The notes: a model not told the origin generated them from the sequence alone. Shown: positions 4,761 to 11,393, counted from the stretch's first letter. The stretch is 11,635 nucleotides of DNA from Pseudomonadota bacterium (GCA_023413605.1 JAEZPL010000657.1:1-11635), one strand, 5' to 3'. Numbers and translations: made by a program.

Positions 4761-7172
4761 ATGACGGACGAGCAAGCTTCCACCCCGGTTTCCGAACAGT
4801 CGGCGATCGATCAGCCTTCCCCGGGGCTGCCCGAGGATGTCATCCCGATCATCCCCGTGCGGAATCTCGTGCAGTTTCCGGGGGTGGTGCTGCCGGTCAC
4901 CGTGGGGCGCGCCCGGTCGGTCGCCGCCGCGCAGGAAGCCGCGCGCACCGAACGTCCGGTGGGCATCGTGCTTCAGCGCGACGAGGCGGTGGAGGAGCCG
5001 ACCGGGGCGGACATGCACCGGATCGGCACCACGGCGAACATCCTGCGCTACGTCACCACGCCCGACGGGTCCCACCATCTCGTCTGTCAGGGGCAGCAGC
5101 GCTTCCGCGTGACGGAGTGGGTGCCGGGCCATCCCTTCATGGCCGCCCGCGTCGAGATGATCGAGGAGCTGGACGCCAACACGCCGGAGGTCAAGGCCCG
5201 CTTCCTGAACCTGCGCAACGAGGCGGTGGAGGCGCTCCAACTGCTTCCCCAGGCGCCGCAGGAGTTGCTGGCCGCCGTGCAGGCCATCGACAGCCCCGGC
5301 GAGCTGGCCGACATGACCGCCAGCTACATGGACCTGAAGCCCAACGAGAAGCAGGAGGTGCTGGAAACCGTCGATCTGCCGACCCGGCTGGACAAGGTCG
5401 GCAGCCTGCTGGCCCAGCGCATCGAGGTGCTGCGCATCTCCCGCGACATCCGCGAGCGGACGCGCGAGGCGATGGACGAGCGGCAACGGGAATTCCTGCT
5501 GCGCGAGCAGCTTCGCGCCATCCAGAAGGAGCTGGGAGAGGCCGACGAGGGCCGGCAGGCTGAGATCGGCGAACTCCAGGAGGCGATCGCGAAAGCCGGC
5601 ATGCCCCCCGATGTGCGGGAGCACGCGGAGAAGGAACTGCGCCGGCTGGAGCGCATGCCGGAGGCGGCGGCCGAATATTCCATGGCACGCACCTACCTGG
5701 ACTGGCTGATCGAAATGCCCTGGGACCGCCTGTCGGAATCCAGCATCGACATTGCCGAGGCGCGCCGCATCCTGGACGAGGACCATTACGGGCTGGAGAA
5801 GGTCAAGCGCCGTATCCTGGAATTCCTGGCCGTGCGCAAGCTGAACCCGGAAGGGCGCAGCCCCATCCTGTGCTTCGTCGGGCCGCCGGGTGTGGGCAAG
5901 ACCTCGCTCGGCCAAAGCATCGCGCGGGCGACGGGGCGGGCCTTCGCCCGCGTCTCGCTGGGCGGCGTGCATGACGAGAGCGAGATTCGCGGCCATCGCC
6001 GCACCTATGTCGGCGCGCTGCCGGGCAACATCGTGCAGGCCATCCGCAAGGCCGGCACGCGCGACTGCGTGCTGATGCTGGACGAGATGGACAAGCTGGG
6101 CCAGGGCTTCCACGGCGACCCGTCCGCGGCCCTGCTGGAGGTGCTGGACCCGGAGCAGAACGCGTCCTTCCGCGACCATTACCTGGGCGTGGCCTTCGAC
6201 CTGTCGAAGGTGATGTTCATCGGCACCGCCAACGTGCTGGACAGCATCCCCGGCCCGCTGCTGGACCGTATGGAGGTGATCGAACTCAGCGGCTACACCG
6301 AGGACGAAAAGCTGGAGATCGCCAAGCGCTACCTCGTGAAGCGGCAGCTCGCCGCAAACGGGCTGAAGCCGGAGCAGCTGGAGATTCCCGACGAGACCGT
6401 GCGGACCATCATCCGCGACTACACGCGGGAAGCCGGGAACCGCAACCTGGAGCGTCTGATCGGTGCCGTCGCACGCCATGCCGCCGTCCGCATCGCGGAA
6501 GGGCAGGTGCAGAGCCTGCGCGTCGATCAGCCGATGCTGACGGAGATCCTGGGGCCGCCGCGATTCGAAAACGACGTGGCGATGCGCACCAGCGTTCCCG
6601 GCGTGGCGACGGGGCTCGCCTGGACGCCGGTCGGCGGCGACATCCTGTTCATCGAGGCAAGCCGCTTTCCCGGCTCCGGCCGGCTGATCCTGACCGGGCA
6701 GCTGGGCGACGTGATGAAGGAAAGCGCCCAGGCCGCGCTCAGCCTCATCAAGTCGCGGGTGAAGGATCTGGGGCTGGATCCGGAGGGGTTGGACAAGTTC
6801 GACATCCACATCCACGTCCCCGCCGGGGCCATCCCGAAGGACGGCCCGTCCGCCGGTGTCGCGATGTTCTCGGCGCTGGTGTCGCTGCTGTCCGGGCGCT
6901 GCATTCGGTCGGACACGGCGATGACCGGGGAAATCAGCCTGCGCGGCCTGGTGTTGCCGGTCGGCGGCATCCGGGAAAAGGTGGTGGCGGCCCAGCGCGC
7001 CGGGCTGAAGACGGTGATGCTGCCCGCGCGCAACCGGAAAGACTTCGACGATATTCCGCAGGCGGTGCGAGACCAGCTGAACTTCGTCTGGCTGGAGCGT
7101 GTGGACGATGCCGTGCGCGCCGCCTTGTCCCCGGACGCAACGGGGGAGGAAGCCCAACGGAAGGTTGGCTGA
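4761..7172 (+). CDS. lon: ATP-dependent Lon protease (LonA type, 803 aa)
   Basis: Cytosolic AAA+ serine protease degrading misfolded and selected regulatory proteins. The N-terminal LON substrate-binding domain (about 25-220) begins at IPIIPVRNLVQFPGVVLP, followed by a coiled helical linker (about 220-330). The AAA+ module has Walker A GPPGVGKT (374-381, Lys380) and Walker B VLMLDEMD (Asp441, Glu442). The C-terminal peptidase domain has the Ser-Lys dyad: Ser697 in KDGPSAG and Lys740 in GGIREK, 43 residues apart as in E. coli (Ser679, Lys722). All key residues are intact and length is normal. ATG 4761 follows AAGGA (4749-4753), which overlaps the hsp20 stop; a 15-residue longer start at 4716 would overlap hsp20 and lacks such a site. 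No hupB follows and no clpX is in view upstream, so this is probably a second, stress-dedicated Lon beside the clpX-lon-hupB copy usual in this class. That is inference. Confidence 0.97.
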   Translation: MTDEQASTPVSEQSAIDQPSPGLPEDVIPIIPVRNLVQFPGVVLPVTVGRARSVAAAQEAARTERPVGIVLQRDEAVEEPTGADMHRIGTTANILRYVTTPDGSHHLVCQGQQRFRVTEWVPGHPFMAARVEMIEELDANTPEVKARFLNLRNEAVEALQLLPQAPQELLAAVQAIDSPGELADMTASYMDLKPNEKQEVLETVDLPTRLDKVGSLLAQRIEVLRISRDIRERTREAMDERQREFLLREQLRAIQKELGEADEGRQAEIGELQEAIAKAGMPPDVREHAEKELRRLERMPEAAAEYSMARTYLDWLIEMPWDRLSESSIDIAEARRILDEDHYGLEKVKRRILEFLAVRKLNPEGRSPILCFVGPPGVGKTSLGQSIARATGRAFARVSLGGVHDESEIRGHRRTYVGALPGNIVQAIRKAGTRDCVLMLDEMDKLGQGFHGDPSAALLEVLDPEQNASFRDHYLGVAFDLSKVMFIGTANVLDSIPGPLLDRMEVIELSGYTEDEKLEIAKRYLVKRQLAANGLKPEQLEIPDETVRTIIRDYTREAGNRNLERLIGAVARHAAVRIAEGQVQSLRVDQPMLTEILGPPRFENDVAMRTSVPGVATGLAWTPVGGDILFIEASRFPGSGRLILTGQLGDVMKESAQAALSLIKSRVKDLGLDPEGLDKFDIHIHVPAGAIPKDGPSAGVAMFSALVSLLSGRCIRSDTAMTGEISLRGLVLPVGGIREKVVAAQRAGLKTVMLPARNRKDFDDIPQAVRDQLNFVWLERVDDAVRAALSPDATGEEAQRKVG

Positions 7173-7185
7173 AGGGACGCTTGTT

Positions 7186-7219
7186 GGGGGACGTTTGTTT
7201 AATGTGAGCCCCCCTCGTT
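7186..7219 (+). terminator. Candidate weak terminator after lon
   Basis: GGGGG (7186-7190) can pair with CCCCC (within 7209-7214), with a long loop of about 18 nt, followed by TCGTTT. It sits 13 bp after the lon stop. The stem is short, so read-through into the DUF2076 gene is quite possible. Confidence 0.3.
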
Positions 7220-7284
7220 TCCGTGTGGGCGGGAATTCCACATGAATGGCGCGCACCGAGTGAGCGCGCAAAGGAGACATCCAC

Positions 7285-8130
7285 ATGACTCCCGAGGAAC
7301 GCAACCTCCTTTCCGACTTGTTCAATAACTTGCGCGACGTCGAAAGCCAGCCGCGCGATCAGGACGCCGAACGCTACATCCAGCAATTGGTGCAGGGGCA
7401 GCCGGCGGCGCCCTACTACATGGCGCAATCGGTCCTGGTTCAGCAGCAGGCGCTGACCGCCGCGCAGAAGCGCATCGAGGACTTGGAACAGCAGGTGAGG
7501 GACGCCCAGTCCCGCGCGGCGCAACCCCAGCCGTCGGGCGGCGGCAGCTTCCTGTCCAACGCGCTCGGTCTCGGCCGCAGCCCCTGGGCCGGCCGGCCGG
7601 AGGAGGCGCGGCCGACGCCCGGCCCGGCCTACAACCCTGTTCCGCCCGCGGGCGGGGGGCGTGGACCGTGGGGGGCGACCCCGCCGCAGCCCGGTGTCGG
7701 CCAGCCGGGATATGGGCAGCCGGGATATGGACAATCCGGCGGCTACGGCCAGCCGGGCTATGCTCCCCCGCCGCAGGCGCAGGCCTTCGCGCCGCGCGGT
7801 GGTGGAGGATTTCTCAGCGGTGCGGCGCAGACGGCGGCCGGCGTGGCCGGCGGCGTGCTGGCCGCCAGCGCCATCTCCTCGCTGCTCAACCACTCGCCCG
7901 GCCCGTTCGGCTCGGCCATGGCGGCTCCGGCACCTGAGTCCGGTGAGACGGTCATCAACAACTACTACAACGACTCCGGCGACGGCGGTAACGATCCGGG
8001 CTTCCCGCCGGACGACAGCAACGCCCAGAACACCGATTATCAGAACGCCGATTACCAGGGCGACGACCCCGGGCTCGGCGACCCCAGCTTCGACGATGGC
8101 GGCGGGGGCGACGACGAGAGTTGGACCTGA
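7285..8130 (+). CDS. DUF2076 domain protein (281 aa)
   Basis: Matches the DUF2076 layout. A conserved helical N-terminus (1-80) opens MTPEERNLLSDLFNNLRD and contains the YYMAQSVLVQQQAL stretch and a coiled coil, about 50-78. A long low-complexity Gly/Pro/Gln/Tyr region follows, with GQPGY repeats (139-143, 144-148 and 155-159, the last as GQPGY in GGYGQPGYA). Next comes the typical hydrophobic Gly/Ala block GGGGFLSGAAQTAAGVAGGV (172-191) continuing to LAASAISSLL. The C-terminus (215-281) is acidic and Asn/Asp-rich. Database descriptions call the family a periplasmic ligand-binding sensor, but no N-terminal signal peptide is visible here, so location is open. ATG 7285 follows AAGGAGA (7271-7277). 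It lies 112 bp after lon on the same strand and could share its transcripts. No catalytic residues can be named. Function unknown; an envelope-associated role is inference. Confidence 0.85.
   Translation: MTPEERNLLSDLFNNLRDVESQPRDQDAERYIQQLVQGQPAAPYYMAQSVLVQQQALTAAQKRIEDLEQQVRDAQSRAAQPQPSGGGSFLSNALGLGRSPWAGRPEEARPTPGPAYNPVPPAGGGRGPWGATPPQPGVGQPGYGQPGYGQSGGYGQPGYAPPPQAQAFAPRGGGGFLSGAAQTAAGVAGGVLAASAISSLLNHSPGPFGSAMAAPAPESGETVINNYYNDSGDGGNDPGFPPDDSNAQNTDYQNADYQGDDPGLGDPSFDDGGGGDDESWT
7702..7731 (+). repeat. Tandem 15-bp repeat encoding GQPGY units in the DUF2076 gene
   Basis: CAGCCGGGATATGGG (7702-7716) is followed directly by CAGCCGGGATATGGA (7717-7731), one base different. It is in frame (5 codons), so slippage would change the number of repeats without breaking the gene. 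Confidence 0.8.
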
Positions 8131-8156
8131 CCGGCAGGCCAAGGCGCCTTATGGTG

Positions 8157-8171
8157 GACCGTCGAGCGGTC
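8157..8171 (+). terminator. Weak hairpin after the DUF2076 gene
   Basis: GACCG (8157-8161) pairs with CGGTC (8167-8171) around loop TCGAG, 26 bp after the stop. There is no T-run behind it. A 10-bp palindrome AAGGCGCCTT also lies at 8141-8150. Termination here is only a possibility. Confidence 0.25.
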
Positions 8172-8248
8172 GGCCGAAGGAAAAGCTGTGACAAGAAAAG
8201 GACATGCGCGCCCGCCATGAAAAGTGAGTGAATGGATGAGGCTCGCTT

Positions 8249-8290
8249 TGCGGGCTGTCTCCGGTCACAGTTAACATATCTTAAATAGTT
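8249..8290 (+). promoter_or_regulatory. AT-rich candidate promoter of the LdtR-like regulator gene
   Basis: The 224-bp gap 8131-8354 is GC-rich except for an AT-rich island at about 8269-8290 (CAGTTAACATATCTTAAATAG). A loose -35 TTGCGG (8249-8254) and -10 TAACAT (8273-8278) fit with 18 bp spacing. The leader to ATG 8355 would be about 70 nt. The match is moderate; the AT island is the main argument. Confidence 0.35.
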
Positions 8291-8354
8291 CGGTCTCTAC
8301 GGTGATGTCGTCACGGAGAAGCCGTCCCGAACTCCCACGCAGAACCCGAGGCCC

Positions 8355-8879
8355 ATGTCGACGCTCGTCCCGCCACCACTGACCGAAGACGCCACGCGCA
8401 AGGACAAGGCGACGGCGACCCAGATGTACCACGAGGTTACGCGCATCATTGAAAGGATGCACCGCCGGTACCTCGACGTGCTGCGCATCGAATTGGGCCG
8501 CATCGGCGTCGACGACATCAGCCCGGTGCAGGTCATGATGCTGTTGAACATCTCCAACGGAGAGATCAGCGTGCGTGATCTGATCGAGCGCGGCTATTAT
8601 CTCGGCTCGAACGCCTCGTACAATTTGAAACAACTTGTGGACACTGGATATGTGGACCGTTCGGCCTCGCCGCGCGACAAGCGCGCCGCCCGGCTGAAGC
8701 TGTCGACCAAGGGCGTGGAACTGTGCGAGCGGTTGCGGCACATGGCCGGCGTCCATTCGGACGGGCTGATCCGCACCGACGCCGACAGCCAGGATTTCGA
8801 GGTGACCTACCGCACCCTGCGCCGGCTGGAGCGCAAGTGGACGGACGTCATCCGCTCCGACGAGACCGAAATCCTCTGA
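8355..8879 (+). CDS. Winged-helix regulator, MarR superfamily, LdtR-like (174 aa)
   Basis: Predicted dimeric DNA-binding regulator. An N-terminal dimerisation helix (about 22-50, YHEVTRIIERMHRRYLDVLR) leads into the winged-helix domain (about 56-119). This holds DISPVQVMMLLNI, SVRDLIERGYYLGSNASYNL with the recognition helix about 84-97, and a wing with RSASPRDKRAARLKLSTKG. A C-terminal helical segment closes the dimer. The GYYLGSN-SYNLK stretch is characteristic, as I recall it, of alphaproteobacterial LdtR, which in Liberibacter and Sinorhizobium controls an L,D-transpeptidase gene and osmotic/cell-envelope tolerance and responds to small ligands. That would fit the envelope-stress theme here, but no transpeptidase gene lies in the window. 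ATG 8355 has only a weak CGAGG 4-5 bp upstream (8346-8350); no better in-frame start is seen. It seems monocistronic, with its own AT-rich promoter region. Confidence 0.85.
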   Translation: MSTLVPPPLTEDATRKDKATATQMYHEVTRIIERMHRRYLDVLRIELGRIGVDDISPVQVMMLLNISNGEISVRDLIERGYYLGSNASYNLKQLVDTGYVDRSASPRDKRAARLKLSTKGVELCERLRHMAGVHSDGLIRTDADSQDFEVTYRTLRRLERKWTDVIRSDETEIL

Positions 8880-8898
8880 ATCTTGGGTTCGGCGCGAA

Positions 8899-8934
8899 TT
8901 GACGTCCCTCAGTGCGCACGGCCATTGGCCGTGC
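8899..8934 (+). promoter_or_regulatory. Perfect 8-bp palindrome next to a -35-like TTGACG before the NifX-like gene
   Basis: GCACGGCC (8916-8923) and GGCCGTGC (8927-8934) are exact inverted repeats around ATT. A -35-like TTGACG lies at 8899-8904, so the palindrome would cover the -10 and start region, as a repressor operator would. No good -10 hexamer is visible. It could instead be the hairpin terminator of the preceding regulator gene, but no T-run follows. Confidence 0.4.
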
Positions 8935-8971
8935 CACTCTCGCGCGCTCGGGTGAAGGGAGGAGGATTCGC

Positions 8972-9361
8972 ATGAAGTTCGCCGTCGGCACCCAGGATTA
9001 CCGCAGCATCGCCACGCACGGGGGCCGCACCCGCCGCTTCCTGGTGTTCGAGGGCGAGGCCGGGCGCGAGCCCGTGGAAATCAAGCGGATCGAACTGGGC
9101 GAGGACGAGGTTCTGCACCATGCCGGCGACGGCCGGCCGCATCCCATCGACGAGGTGCGGGTGGTGATCACCGGCAGTTCCGGCCAGGGCTTCATCAACC
9201 ACATGCACCGGCGCGGCATCGAACCGGTTGCCACCACGGAACGCGATCCTGTCCAGGCGATCCGTGACTATTTCGCCGGCACGGTGAAGACCGCGCCTCC
9301 GCCCGAGCATCCCCACGAGCACCACGATCATGGTCACGGCCACGGATCGGGCGCGGCCTAG
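8972..9361 (+). CDS. NifX/NafY-superfamily Mo-Fe cluster-binding-like protein with His-rich tail (129 aa)
   Basis: The fold is recognisable as the dinitrogenase iron-molybdenum cofactor biosynthesis domain (PF02579, MTH1175-like). An N-terminal strand MKFAVGTQD leads to a disordered loop, LVFEGEAG, then a middle strand VRVVITGSSGQGFINHMHRRGIEPVAT (63-89) and the closing helix DPVQAIRDYFAGTV (92-105). Members bind or carry Fe-S/Fe-Mo clusters or act as small metal-binding regulators. The domain is followed by a His-rich tail with seven His between 113 and 124 (HPHEHHDHGHGH), which should bind divalent metal such as Ni or Zn. ATG 8972 follows GGAGGA (8961-8966). No nif gene is nearby, so a direct nitrogenase role is not shown, although Azospirillum-like hosts fix nitrogen. 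It ends 3 bp from the stop of the convergent kinase gene, with no room for a terminator. Confidence 0.75.
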   Translation: MKFAVGTQDYRSIATHGGRTRRFLVFEGEAGREPVEIKRIELGEDEVLHHAGDGRPHPIDEVRVVITGSSGQGFINHMHRRGIEPVATTERDPVQAIRDYFAGTVKTAPPPEHPHEHHDHGHGHGSGAA

Positions 9362-9364
9362 CGC

Positions 9365-10057
9365 CTAAACGGGGAAGGACACGCTCGCGGTGGTGCCGGT
9401 GGCGTCGCTTTCGGTGGACAGCGTGTCGCCCAACTGCGCGGCCAGCGCCTCGGCCAGCATCAGCCCATCCTCCGCCGTGGTGTCGAACCCGGCGGGCAGA
9501 GCGCGCCCGTTGTCCTCCACCGTCAGCCGGGCGCGTCCGTTGGCCTCTTGCGTGATGGAGACGCGGATCCAGCCCTGCTCCGGATAGGCGTGGTGCAGGC
9601 TGTTGGTGATCAACTCCGCGGTGATCAGGCCCAGCGGCATCGCCTCGTACAGGCCGATCTGGATCGGGTCGCTCTTTACCTCGATCGGCACGTTGGCGAG
9701 CCCGCCGGGCGTGCCGTGCTTCACCGCGTCGGCCAGAGCCTCCACATAGTGATGCAGGCCCACATGGGTGCCGGTTCCGGATTCGTGGAGTTGGCGATAG
9801 AGGATGGCAAGCGCTTCGATGCGGACGAGCGTCTGTTCGTAGGCAGCGCGGGCGTCCGGATCGCGGATTCGCCCGGTCTGCAGCTTCAGCAGGCTGATGA
9901 CCAGCTGCAGGCTGTTCTTGGCGCGGTGCTGCAATTCGCGCAGTTCGGACTCAAGCTCCCGGATCCGGGCGTCGAGCGGGTCCTCCGGCGTGCACGGACC
10001 GGTGGCGGGACGATCCGGAGGCAGGGCGACCGGCTGGTACCGGGAGTGAATGGGCAT
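9365..10057 (-). CDS. Soluble HisKA_2-type sensor histidine kinase without sensor domain (230 aa)
   Basis: The H-box HRAKNSLQLVISLLKLQ (44-60) with phospho-acceptor His44, and the following RIEALAILYRQLHE (79-92), identify the HisKA_2/HWE-related kinase group. The ATPase domain is complete: N box ELITNSLHHAY (Asn152), G1 box VEDNGRALP (Asp182, Gly184), and a GLMLAEALAAQLG segment (198-210) in G2 position. The N-terminus has only a short proline-rich stretch and a coiled coil (about 28-45): no PAS, GAF or membrane helix, so input must come from a partner. Kinases of this group often phosphorylate PhyR-type regulators of the EcfG stress response; no response regulator is in the window. ATG at 10057 is preceded by a weak GAGAAG. 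A start at 10162 would add 35 residues encoded by AT-rich DNA without a ribosome binding site and is judged unlikely. Confidence 0.88.
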   Translation of the reverse strand: MPIHSRYQPVALPPDRPATGPCTPEDPLDARIRELESELRELQHRAKNSLQLVISLLKLQTGRIRDPDARAAYEQTLVRIEALAILYRQLHESGTGTHVGLHHYVEALADAVKHGTPGGLANVPIEVKSDPIQIGLYEAMPLGLITAELITNSLHHAYPEQGWIRVSITQEANGRARLTVEDNGRALPAGFDTTAEDGLMLAEALAAQLGDTLSTESDATGTTASVSFPV

Positions 10058-10319
10058 CGCGCTTCTCGGCTGGAGCGTGGGTATCTTTTTATAAGGTCCA
10101 GAACAATTTATGCGCTTCGCCCCACTCTCGAATTGGTTCTGAGGAAGTAACTCAGCCCGCATACGCACATCGTTTGTATACGGGCGGGCGGAGGGCCGGG
10201 GCATATGCGCCGAAGCGCTTCCCGGCCGGTTGGCCGATGGGCTGACCGAAGCCTGCACAGGAAGTGGCAAGCCCGAAAAGGCGTTTCCAGATCGCCCCGG
10301 CCATGATTGATTGCCGGTT
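10058..10319. promoter_or_regulatory. Divergent intergenic region between the kinase and phytase-like genes
   Basis: These 262 bp must hold the promoters of both divergent genes. The part next to the kinase (10081-10112) is AT-rich, containing CTTTTTATAAGG and CAATTTATG, and contrasts sharply with the GC-rich surroundings. I cannot fix a convincing -35/-10 pair on either strand, and there is no EcfG box. The half next to the phytase-like gene is GC-rich. Confidence 0.5.
10155..10185. promoter_or_regulatory. Imperfect 10-bp inverted repeat, candidate operator between divergent genes
   Basis: GCCCGCATAC (10155-10164) and GTATACGGGC (10176-10185) match as inverted repeats in 9 of 10 positions, with 11 bp between the arms (center-to-center 21 bp, two DNA turns). 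Its place in the middle of the divergent region would suit a dimeric regulator acting on one or both genes. Confidence 0.4.
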
Positions 10320-11348
10320 ATGCGACTGCGACGACTTGCTTTTCCATTCCTGGCCGTAGTGGCCATTGCCGGCGGTTGCGTGGCGATGGCCGGCGGCGGC
10401 AACGGGATATCGGCTCCCTCCATCTCCGTTCCCCTGGACAGCGACCGCCCTGGAGTGGTCGAGGTTGGCGCCCTGCGATTCCGCGGCGCCATCGAACTGC
10501 CGGACGGTGGCGGCGTGGGCGGCCTGTCCGGCCTGTGGGTCAGCCCGGAGGGAGACCGCTTCCTGGCGGTCAGCGACCGGGGGCGAACCTTGACCGGGCG
10601 CCTGGCCTATGATGCGGAGGGGCGTCTGAACGGGGCCGGTGGCTTCGTAAGTCGGCCCGTGCCGTTGGACCACGATCCCTCCTACAGCGGGCGCCTCAGC
10701 GACTCGGAGGAGGTGGCGCGGTTGCCGGACGGCAGCTGGCTGGTCTCGTTCGAGCGCAACCACCGCATTCTGCGCTACCGGGCCGGCCCGGACCGGCCCG
10801 AGGGTTCGCCCGTGCGCCTGCCGCGTCCACCGGGGCTGGCCGATGCTCCCGCCAACGGAGGAGTCGAGGCGTTGACCGTGTTGTCCGACGGGCGCCTGTT
10901 GGCCATCGAGGAAGGCGACGACGGCGGGGCCCGGGAGCGGCGCGCGTGGATCGGCCAGCCGGGCCTGACCTCCCGCGCCGGCTGGCAGCCGCTGACCTAT
11001 CGTGCGGCGCCGCGCTTCCGTCCGACGGGGGCCGCGGCGCTGCCCGGCGGTGGCGCGCTGGTGCTGGAAAGGCGGGTGTCCCTGCTGGGGGGGTGGGCTG
11101 CGCGCATTGTGCACGTGCCGCCCGAGTCGCTGCGTCCGGGGGCGACCATCGACGGGGTCGAACTCGCCCGGCTGGAACCGCCGCTGCTGGTGGACAATTT
11201 CGAGGGAATCGCTGTGCGGCCGGGGCTGGATGGTGATTTGCTGGTTTACATCGTCTCGGACGACAACCGCAGCCCGTTGCAGCGCACCTATCTGGCGATG
11301 TTCTCCGTGCCGGCCAAGGCGCTGCGGCCAACCATCGCGCGGCGCTGA
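10320..11348 (+). CDS. Esterase-like activity of phytase family protein (PF13449-like), putative lipoprotein, 342 aa
   Basis: Exported beta-propeller-like protein of the phytase-like family. The N-terminus MRLRRLAFPFLAVVAIAGGC is a signal peptide whose AGGC ending could be a lipobox with Cys20. It is imperfect because -3 is Ala rather than Leu, so ordinary periplasmic export is also possible. Family repeats are visible: GGLSGLWVSPEGDRFLAVSD (67-86), DSEEVARLPDGSWLVSFERN (128-147), NGGVEALTVLSDGRLLAIEE in the middle and DNFEGIAVRP near the end. Each has the family's glycine/acid pairs. Substrates of these proteins are poorly known; phytase activity should not be assumed. ATG 10320 has no clear ribosome binding site. 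TTG 10311 is the only other in-frame choice, because TGA at 10308-10310 precedes it, and it adds three residues. The gene is divergent from the kinase and is followed by a hairpin overlapping the stop codon. Confidence 0.85.
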   Translation: MRLRRLAFPFLAVVAIAGGCVAMAGGGNGISAPSISVPLDSDRPGVVEVGALRFRGAIELPDGGGVGGLSGLWVSPEGDRFLAVSDRGRTLTGRLAYDAEGRLNGAGGFVSRPVPLDHDPSYSGRLSDSEEVARLPDGSWLVSFERNHRILRYRAGPDRPEGSPVRLPRPPGLADAPANGGVEALTVLSDGRLLAIEEGDDGGARERRAWIGQPGLTSRAGWQPLTYRAAPRFRPTGAAALPGGGALVLERRVSLLGGWAARIVHVPPESLRPGATIDGVELARLEPPLLVDNFEGIAVRPGLDGDLLVYIVSDDNRSPLQRTYLAMFSVPAKALRPTIARR

Positions 11349-11374
11349 ACCGGAGTGGTCCAGCGCCGTGTTTC
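11337..11374 (+). terminator. Terminator hairpin overlapping the end of the phytase-like gene
   Basis: GGCGCTG (11341-11347, including the first bases of the stop codon) pairs with CAGCGCC (11361-11367). Four more pairs, two of them G-U, extend the stem outward to 11337/11371, and TTT follows. The gap to the convergent gene on the other strand is 45 bp, so it may serve transcripts from the left. Confidence 0.5.
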
Positions 11375-11393
11375 GGTCCTTGGGCGAGCGGGC

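Noticed and set aside
4683..7325. 880-codon open frame on the minus strand opposite lon
   Set aside because: It is the antisense shadow of a high-GC3 gene: Arg/His/Gln/Pro-rich without any recognisable domain, while the plus strand encodes a complete Lon with all catalytic residues.
8204..8289. Tiny open frames upstream of the LdtR-like gene (7 aa at 8204, 18 aa at 8233) as leader peptides
   Set aside because: No attenuator structure or meaningful codon run, and the ribosome binding sites are weak or absent; the AT-rich promoter-like island overlaps the second one.
10303..10359. 18-codon Cys-rich frame overlapping the start of the phytase-like gene
   Set aside because: No ribosome binding site and full overlap with the signal peptide coding region; it probably arises by chance.
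10058..10492. N-terminal extensions of the histidine kinase gene (starts at 10162 or 10492)
   Set aside because: The added codons run through AT-rich noncoding-looking DNA without a ribosome binding site. The longest version also overlaps the divergent phytase-like gene.
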